Below are positions 50,543-64,000 of a DNA stretch of 64,000 bases, one piece after another. The translations under genes and the position numbers were made by a program. Below the pieces are notes generated by a model. It was given only the letters and a program-made list of their open reading frames with translations. It did not search any database and was not told the DNA's origin. The stretch spans positions 7,874,001 through 7,938,000 of the forward strand of contig OZ014416.1 of the NCBI GenBank assembly GCA_963965975.1, written 5' to 3'. Position 1 is the stretch's first letter, and every line of letters starts with the position of its first letter. The stretch is from Xestospongia bergquistia. Taxonomy: Eukaryota > Porifera > Demospongiae > Haplosclerida > Petrosiidae.

Positions 50543-51439
50543 TCCTCACTATTAAAATTGAAGACATCTTCCATAGTTGTCCACTATAGGGAGGACCACA
50601 CTCTGGAATGATGTTCATGCATTCCAAACACTATAGTATACTAATTTAGGTCACATGTTACATCAACTAAATACATCAGCTTATTTTTTCATGTTATTGT
50701 GCAACTTTCAACAAAGAGTACACTTATAAAATATTCACATAACTAAAGCATATAAATGACATTTTGTATGAATTCAGTTTTACCTAGATTCATCCTTATA
50801 TCCACACAGCCATATCTCTGACTGTCAGACCACAACATTAATAAATAATCTTGGCTTCTATATCAGCTTTACATCAACTGAGCATCCTGTATATTTCTTA
50901 TTGAGCACTTGTATACTATTACATTTATATAGAATATTGGCACTTTTCCACTGCCCCAATGCTGAAAATTGACACACTACAGATGTACACGCTGACGCTC
51001 TTAATTTAGCTTTAATGATTGAGGAAATGTTGTATGTTAACATTTCTGAATTTTTGATAAAGTTTAATGTATACAGATTTGTTAATAGTTTTAGAAGGAC
51101 AGTATTGTGATATATACATACTTAAAACAATAAATATTTCTGAGATATTTCAGCGTGACCTTCTCTGAGTAGACATACTACAAAATATACACAAGATGGT
51201 CATCAAGTATAATACATTATATTGCATTGATATATTGCTTATGACATTCATTCTAGTCTGTATTGTAATAATTCTGGACAGTCTCAGTTATCTGTATTGT
51301 AAGCATCATCCAATTATGGTTACAATATTATAATATGGCTTCTGTAAATTGGGTGGATTCAGGATAGGATCACTCTTACTTATATTAAAAGAAATATTGA
51401 AAGTTCTTGATAGTGGATTTTGGAAACTGTCCTTGGTAT

Positions 51440-51625
51440 AGAGGTGTACAGGTTGTATAATATACTAAAGTATTCGTATGGGACTAGAACAAGTGTCCTC
51501 AATATAGAGGTTATATAATACACTAAAGTATTAGTATGGGACTAGAACAAGTGTCCTCAATATAGAGGTTGTATAATACACTAAAGTATTAGTATGGGAC
51601 TAGAACAAGTGTCCTCAATTTAGTG
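51440..51625 (-). repeat. 58-bp satellite, ~3 copies, reverse
   Basis: Three reverse units lie about 360 bp before the forward array at 51980-52935. Confidence 0.93.
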
Positions 51626-51979
51626 TCAAGCTTACACACTTGTTTCGATACTAACACAAGTGTAATATTCATTGACCAAAATACTTTTAAAGTCCATAGA
51701 CAAAATATGAGTTATATAAGCATTCAAATCATTATTTATTAACTATAATATTTCATAATATAAATACTGTCTAAATGTAGAAAAACTTTCAAAAAGACAA
51801 TGATATGTGACACTTTGATTATTTGTTTTGTTTTTAGAACTGACAGTAAATTATTAAAATATATTCAATAATAATAACTGGTGGGATATTATATCAGATT
51901 ATTAAGTCATGAATTAAATTGGATCAAATCATCTTTAACACATGATTACTGTATCAAAACACTAGTATTAATACTGTAA

Positions 51980-52935
51980 CTAGTATCCATACTAATACTT
52001 TAGTATATTATACAACCTCTATATTGAGGAGACTTGTTCTAGTCCCATACTAATACTTTAGTGTATTATACAACCTCTATATTGAGGACACTTGTTCTAG
52101 TCCCATACTAATACTTTAGTGTATTATACAACCTCTATATTGAGGACACTTGTTCTAGTCCCATACTAATACTTTAGTGTGTTATACAACCTCTATATTG
52201 AGGACACTTGTTCTAGTCCCATACTAATACTTTAGTATATTATACAACCTCTATACTGAGGACACTTGTTCTAGTCTCATACTAATATTTTGTGTATTAT
52301 ATAACCTCTATATTAAGGACACTTGTTCTAGTCTCATACTAATACTTTAGTGTATTATACAACCTCTATATTGAGGACACTTGTTCTAGTCTCATACTAA
52401 TACTTTAGTGTATTATACAACCTCTATATTGAGGACACTTGTTCTAGTCCCATACTAATACTTTAGTGTATTATTAAACCTCTATATTGTGGACACTTGT
52501 TCTAGTCCCATACTAATACTTTAGTATATTATACAACCTCTATATTGAGGACACTTGTTCTAGTCCCATACTAATACTTTAGTGTATTATACAACCTCTA
52601 TCTATATTGAGGACACTTGTTCTAGTCCCATACTAATACTTTAGTGTATTATACAACCTCTATATTGTGGACACTTGTTCTAGTCCCATACTAATACTTT
52701 AGTATATTATACAACCTCTATATTGAGGACACTTGTTCTAGTCCCATACTAATACTTTAGTGTATTATACAACCTCTATATTGTGGACACTTGTTCTAGT
52801 CTCATACTAATACTTTAGTGTATTATACAACCTCTATATTGTAGACACTTGTTCTAGTCCCATACTAATACTTTAGTGTATTGTACAACCTCTATATTGA
52901 GGACACTTGTTCTAGTCCCATACTAATACTTGATT
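51980..52935 (+). repeat. 58-bp satellite, ~16 copies
   Basis: Forward array in the 5' region of the Src gene, about 230 bp upstream of the first coding exon. Units are moderately diverged, with TTGTGGACAC variants alternating with TTGAGGACAC. Confidence 0.95.
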
Positions 52936-53116
52936 TACTTCATATAATATTCATTAACTTTATTAATATCATTTAACTATTCTTATGTGCTAACTTGTTA
53001 ATATGAACTAATAGCTGTGAGTTAATGACATGTTTTAAGATGTTGTCTGTATCTGATATTTGAATGATTGATGTGGTTTATAATATAAACTAATTTATAG
53101 ACTCTAATGTATGAAA

Positions 53117-53157
<41 letters not shown>

Positions 53158-53163
53158 ATAGTC

Positions 53164-58457
<5,294 letters not shown>

Positions 58458-59233
58458 ATGAAATATTCTGATAAAAATATCAAAGACTTTAAACCTTTTA
58501 TTACAATGATGATGTTATAAACATATTACTAGAATGTATGTATGTTAGTATAATTAATTGCTGTTTTATCAAATGTAATGAAGTGTGTATGTGTTATTAT
58601 TATCATGTTTTAATTCATTGTTATTTAATGAATTACCGTAGTAAGATTATATTTGATTTGAGAGAGATCTAAAAAGAAAGAGAGAGAGGGGGGTACCAAT
58701 CCATACCCATCTAGTCTGAGACTTGACTTTTCCTTTCAAATTATTAACTACAGACATTATTTTAAGAGATGAAGGGTCAGCCACTTGAATGGGTAAGTAC
58801 TTAAGGATACAAATTGAATTACTGAATATTCTCAACTAATACAATCAATAAGTAGTTAATGATTGTTCTTTAATGAAATAGAAATCTATTGAAATTTAGA
58901 AGATAATAAGGATTAATAAATTCATTTATAAAAATTAATAAAGAGATAATTCTACAAATTAAAACCAAAACAATTAAACATGATATAAACATAAATACAT
59001 ATATATATATAACATGTATTTATAACAATCAGCTATTGTACATGTATAAAGTGGAATTACTATAACATTGAATATATCATATCAGTCAGTGAACCAGTAT
59101 TACATTAACTTATAATACATTAAATGTTATTATGTTATTGTAGGAATTGTATGGAGTATGTACTGAAATATGTACATGTTCATAACTACAAGTTGAAAGC
59201 TATCTTGAAATATGAAAAAATAACATTTTTATT
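58458..59233. other. intergenic space between convergent Src and PLA2G6-like genes
   Basis: This 776-bp AT-rich spacer contains the 3' untranslated regions of two convergent genes. A short GA run is at 58660-58690. No gene was seen. Confidence 0.6.
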
Positions 59234-59243
59234 TTATTTATTG
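59227..59243 (-). terminator. polyadenylation signal overlapping PLA2G6-like stop codon
   Basis: On the minus strand the coding end reads CTCAATAAATAAAATAAAA: the AATAAA hexamer contains the last codons and the TAA. The 3' untranslated region may therefore be only about 20 nt long. Confidence 0.5.
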
Positions 59244-62200
59244 AGGTTAAGTCCACGAGACACCTCAGCAAGATGACGGAATAACCTAACCATTTCATCG
59301 ATAAGTTGCTTACAACCTTGTTGATGTAGAAACGATTGTGTTTGTATTATCATATCAAGTAAAATCTAAAAGAGGAATAGGAGATCTCAAAAAAGTATAA
59401 AAAAATATTTGTAGTGGACACTTTAGAAGCTGTCCCTTGTATAGAGGTGTCCTCAATATAGAGGTTGTATAATACACTAAAGTATTAGTATGGGACTAGA
59501 ACAAGTGTCCTTAATATAGAGGTTGTATAATACACTAAAGTATTAGTATGGGACTAGAACAAGTGTCCTCAATATAGAGGTTGTATAATACACTAAAATA
59601 TTAGTATGGGACTAGAACAAGTGTCCTCAATATAGAGGTTGTATAATACACTAAAGTATTAGTATGGGACTAGAACAAGTGTCCTCAATATAAAATCTGT
59701 CCTTAATTCAGAGGTTCCTTTGACACTAATATTGGTCCAATAGACTACAATCATTTACAATGTCTTTTTGATAGTATTACTTTAGGATCTGTTTCATCTG
59801 GTCTAATAGACACAGGAAGGTTGGGACTAAAACGAAAAAATTTTGAGTCAATAGCTTTACATGTTACAGCAAATGTTTGAGCAATACTCTCTGATTGAAC
59901 AAGCTGTATGAGAGAGAGAGAGGGAGCTATAAAACATTCATACACTATATTACTTACAGCTCCAGCCAATAGCTTCATTAGTTGTTGAGCTCGTTTGATA
60001 GTTCCCCTAATATCTCCAAGCCAACCTTTACCAAAGAAATCACTGTCACCTATCTGTTCAGGAGGATAGACACCAGTTCCTATGGAAACTGCCATAGCAA
60101 CCTTTGGTTTGGGTAAACCCTTCAATTAGAGAAATAATTAAATATAAATAGATCATAAATCCATTCTACATAGTTATTAATCCTATTAATAATTCTATTT
60201 GTCCATTATACATAGTTATTAACAATTCTATTTGTCCATTCTACATAGTTATTAATAATTCTATTTGTCCATTTTACATGGTTATTAATCCATTCTCTCT
60301 GTCGTTAACACACCATAACTTCATAATGTTCATTAATCTCCGCCCACGCAGCCATACAAGGGTTATTAGCCAGGACACCACCATCAACATAATTATCACA
60401 TTCGCTAAAGTAGGTGGGGCCAGCACTTGTATAGCGTGCTACCTTCCATACCAACTCTAATAAAGTATGGGATGTGATTAATGGATGAATATTTTGTTAA
60501 ATGGATATATGGTACAGAACAATGGATGCATATTTTGATAAATGGATATATGATATTTGTACCATCAGTAAATTTGTTATGGAAACAATTGTTAAAGAAA
60601 TGAAGAGCAGGTGGACTGACTTTAGTACTGACCGCACTGATTAGAACTCTAAATGGATGGATGGATAGATAAATGGACGAATGAATCCATAATGGATGAA
60701 TGGATGGATGAATGAAAGGACGAATGAATCCATAATGGATGAATGGATGGATGAATGAAAGGACAAATGAATCCATAATGGATGATTAGAACATACAACA
60801 TTATGTAGATGGTACTCACTTAGGAAACTCAACATCAGCCATTCTTTTTTCTTTAAACTGTTCTTTCAAAATCCGTTCAAGGGCCTCGGTTCTTCTCGGA
60901 GTTGATAACAAACCTCCAACAAATACCTCTTCTCGTAATAAGAAATAAAGTTGACGTAATTCAGGTAGGGACATCCCCACTAAAATGGACAGATAAATTA
61001 TATATGACATATACATACTTAATATCTATATTAAGCCACCCACACACTTAATTAGTCCTACTTACAATAGACAAGACACAGTGCCAATATTCCTCCCGTA
61101 CTGGTTCCTATAATCCAATCAAACAGCTCTGTAATTTTACGACCAGTCACATGTTCTATCATTACTAATATTTCAATCTGGACCAAACCACGGATACCAC
61201 CCCCATCTAAAAACAACATCCTACTTCCTGCTCCTCGTTTGAACTCGACAGTCGACTTCCACTCATTAATACGACACATCTGGTTTTGGCGGGAAATTAA
61301 CGGATCAAAAAATGTACCCTTTGGATCTAATTGACCTACAGGTAAACTAACGCCACTGTTTACAGAAAATTCTAAGTTTTGTCTCAATAAAAGCTCTTCA
61401 AGCTTAAAAACAAACGCTGCTAAGCGTCGGTCGTCCAGGTAAGTACCTATCTGAACTGAGTCTTCAATTTCGTAACTTTCGTTAGTAAGTGAGTTTAATG
61501 ATTCGTCAAGGAGGCGTGGTTTGATATCCCAGCCTCCGGAGATGGCATGTAAACTAGAGAGGATTTCATGAATTTGTTCTCCTTCTTCTGTCACCGAATG
61601 TTGTAGTTGTTCAGTTATAATATCTAATGGAGTTAGTTGTCTCTTGTTAGAAACATTGATATCAGCTCCAAATGATAATAATATTTTCACTGACCATAAA
61701 TCTTTGAGCTAGAGGGAATGGATAAATGGATGGATGAATGGATAGATAAATAACATGAATTTATAGAGAAATGGATGTATGAACAGACAAATGGATCAAT
61801 GGAAGAACAATAGACAAATGAATTCACGGACTAATGGATAGATATCTTTCTTACCTCAGTAGCCTTATGGAGAGGTGTGTTACCATGACGATCTTTTTTA
61901 TCAATATCCAGTAGTTTGCAGTTACAATGAACAAGATAAGTAAGTATTAAATCCATCTTATCAAGACGATCTGTTTTAATATAGCAATGCAAAGGGGAAT
62001 CACCCTGTTCATTAGTAGCATTAAGATTACTGGTATCTTCTGATAAATATTTAGGAATTTTCTATAAGAGACAGAGAGTATAGTTGATAAGTGATATAAT
62101 ATATATAAATATACATATATATTTACATTAAAGTGCATATTTATCTGTAAAAACTTGTAGATGTGTTTAGTGGAACACTCACCTGAGCTTTTTTAGGGTT

Positions 62201-64000
62201 AAAAATATTTGATTTATCAGAGAAAAAGGACAACTAGTGGAGGGAGGAGAGAGAGAGGGGAGGGGGAGAGAGAGAGAGAGGGAGGGAGGGAGAGACAGAG
62301 AGAGTTGACATTACTATATATATAATATTCCCTCACCATCGTTGGTTTTCGTTTAGGTTTCTCATCTAAAGGATACACACTTTGTGCTTTACTACCAGCG
62401 ACAAACTCCCAATTAATAGACTCTTCAGTACCCTATATAATAAATATAACATATGATGTAAACTCCTTCTCATGTACATATAGAATATGTACATGTGATG
62501 TACAAAATTTGAAATAGATTAATTTTATGAACAATAGATAAAGAATTATATCAATAGACACATTAATAAGAAATGGATTCACATCATAGATAATGGACGC
62601 AAATGGATGCATAAAGATAACAATGGATCTATACTTGTATCAATGGATATATATTTATATCAATGGATACATCATTAATAACAACAATGGATATATACTT
62701 GTATCAATGGATATATATTTATATCAATGGATACATCATTAATAACAACAATGGATATATAGTTGTATCAATGGATATATACTCACACTAATAGAACCAG
62801 AAGGAGAAACAATTTTCAAAGGAGATTCTTTTGTATTGCTCTTAGCTCCACCCACAGCTCTGCCCACAGACTCTCTCCTTGTTTTTGGATTTCCCTTTGG
62901 ACTACATCCAGATCTACTAGAACTAGATGATCCCTGTCTCTCCTGAGCTACAACAAGAGCCATCACATCCTCACTTTGTCGTCTACTAAGTTTCTTTTTT
63001 GCTGATGGTGAGTGTGTGGGTGTTTGTGAAGATTGTTTCGGAGAGTGTGATTTTGGATGATGACGTAATTTGACTTCAACAGTTGTATGAGGAGAGGAGG
63101 TCGATGAAGGAACAAAAGGAGAGAGGATCTTTTCCGGAGAATGTGGTAACTATGAAAGATTGAGTTAAAAATTCAATTGTGCTTGCACAACAATAACATG
63201 TAAATAATTGTTAATAATTATTATTATTATATTAAATTATTGTATGTTATTCCTACCAGCTGGTCATAAACACCAGTTTCCAGAAATTCCGAACGGCAGG
63301 TAGCATGTTCCTTAACCTGTAAAATTAATGTACTTTAATATATTAAGATAATTAATACATAAAATTAATGTACAATAATTTATTAAATTTATATTATCAT
63401 GTCATTTCCCATTAATCCATTCATCTATCCATCTATCTATCCATTTAAAACATACTTCTAACGTATCATATTCTCCCGTTTTCAATAGATCATGTCGACC
63501 ATTATCTGGTTCAGCCTGTTCAGTAGAAGAGGATAAAACATTTGTGGGTGTGGCTTTGGGTGTCTCATGCTTCAATTTCAATACTGGTGAATTAGTAGGT
63601 GTAATTAAAGGAGAAGAGCCAGGGGGTGTGGTCACGCCACAAAGGGGGTGTGGTTTCTGTTTACGATTCAACTGAGGAGTCAGCTGTCCATTATTATCAC
63701 CATTGGCCATTAATAAGGGGGCATCTCTGTCCGTGGGATCTTCATCTGATTCCTCTTCTTCCTCAGATATGTTTTCACTTCTAGATGGAGAAAGAACAGC
63801 TGGACGGGAAAAGTTACGAGGTTCAATTGAATATTCTAATTCAGATATACCAGTTAGTACAAGCAGGCCATTAGGAGATAGAGGAGGTTCATCCCTAGCA
63901 ACATTATTGCGATGAGCATAAACAATTTCTGGTGACAACTCCTTTGAGTGACATTCACTTTTTTTCTCGTCAGACTGTATACTGTCATCAGTAAAGTCTT
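59234..64000 (-). CDS. PLA2G6-like calcium-independent phospholipase A2 (5' end outside window)
   Basis: Minus-strand exons: 63456->64000 (open at the edge), 63257-63316, 62787-63149, 62337-62432, 62183-62233, 61855-62061, 61066-61708, 60820-60979, 60563-60648, 60314-60456, 59958-60119, 59781-59903, 59234-59365; phases agree. The N-terminal ~300 visible residues are Ser/Pro/Lys-rich and disordered. Two ankyrin repeats follow ([31 protein letters not shown]). The patatin domain has the oxyanion motif DGGGIRG, the nucleophile Ser in GTSTGG, and the catalytic Asp in [11 protein letters not shown]. Conserved pieces such as VSIGTG support a group VI iPLA2, which cleaves sn-2 fatty acids from phospholipids. 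Vertebrate PLA2G6 has about seven or eight ankyrin repeats; only two are seen here, plus the long disordered region. AATAAA overlaps the stop codon. Confidence 0.9.
59440..59705 (-). repeat. 58-bp satellite, ~4-5 copies, reverse orientation
   Basis: Reverse array in the last intron (59366-59780) of the PLA2G6-like gene. Confidence 0.95.
60655..60790. repeat. ATGGATGAATG-type minisatellite
   Basis: Units of GAATCCATAATGGATGAATGG repeat in a PLA2G6-like intron. Similar ATGGATGG or ATCC runs occur at 43905-44060, 61715-61840 and 57900-58190. The Ile/His/Pro-rich open frames over these arrays are artefacts. Confidence 0.9.
62560..62785. repeat. ATGGATATATA minisatellite
   Basis: Units containing CAATGGATATATATTTATAT and CAATGGATACATCATTAATA repeat two to three times in a PLA2G6-like intron, ending at the donor of the exon 62787-63149. 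Confidence 0.85.

Overview
The window looks like nuclear DNA of an early-branching animal, most likely a demosponge of the Amphimedon type. The evidence is: AT-rich sequence with short exons and GT-AG introns; metazoan gene content (Src-family kinase, UHRF1, RBMS-type RNA-binding protein, group VI phospholipase A2, death-domain/Ig protein); and many tandem repeats inside introns. The species is an inference. Exon models were built by hand from splice signals, phase continuity and family resemblance; where a whole CDS is given, the exon lengths sum to a multiple of three.

Layout. 92-8417 (-): RBMS-like two-RRM protein, 3' end off the left edge. 11393-11697 (-): a decayed coding segment with in-frame stops. 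12318-12520: a hairpin repeat. 12535-13586 (-): unrecognised ~330 aa gene. 14749-16701: a TTAA-flanked element with 637-bp inverted arms, carrying two broken, complementary copies of a P2X7-ballast-domain gene. 17082-21483 and 21773-25288 (+): tandem duplicated PH-domain genes with an unfamiliar C-terminal repeat. 25971-32380 (-): a cytosolic-type protein with order Ig-Ig-Death-Ig-Ig. 35588-47272 (-): complete UHRF1 (UBL, tandem Tudor, PHD, SRA, RING) in 20 exons. 47498-49214 (-): TMEM86/YhhN-type membrane protein with an unresolved 5' end. 53164-58457 (+): Src-family kinase with one GC-AG intron. 59234 to beyond 64000 (-): PLA2G6-like ankyrin/patatin phospholipase, 5' end off the right edge.

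Non-coding structure. A 58-bp satellite recurs at about 16 sites in both orientations, always in introns or between genes; the largest block (26334-28318) has about 34 nearly identical units. Other repeats are a 60-bp minisatellite (two genes, opposite orientations), 85-bp and 89-bp arrays, several long hairpins, a 5S-rRNA-derived SINE remnant, and CT microsatellites lying directly upstream of 3' splice sites.

The genes are not an operon and share no single pathway. Several are signalling or innate-immunity types (Src, Ig/Death protein, PH proteins, iPLA2). The most unusual items are the Ig-Ig-Death-Ig-Ig protein, the PH plus novel-repeat gene pair, the P2X7-ballast-bearing TTAA element, and the dispersed 58-bp satellite.
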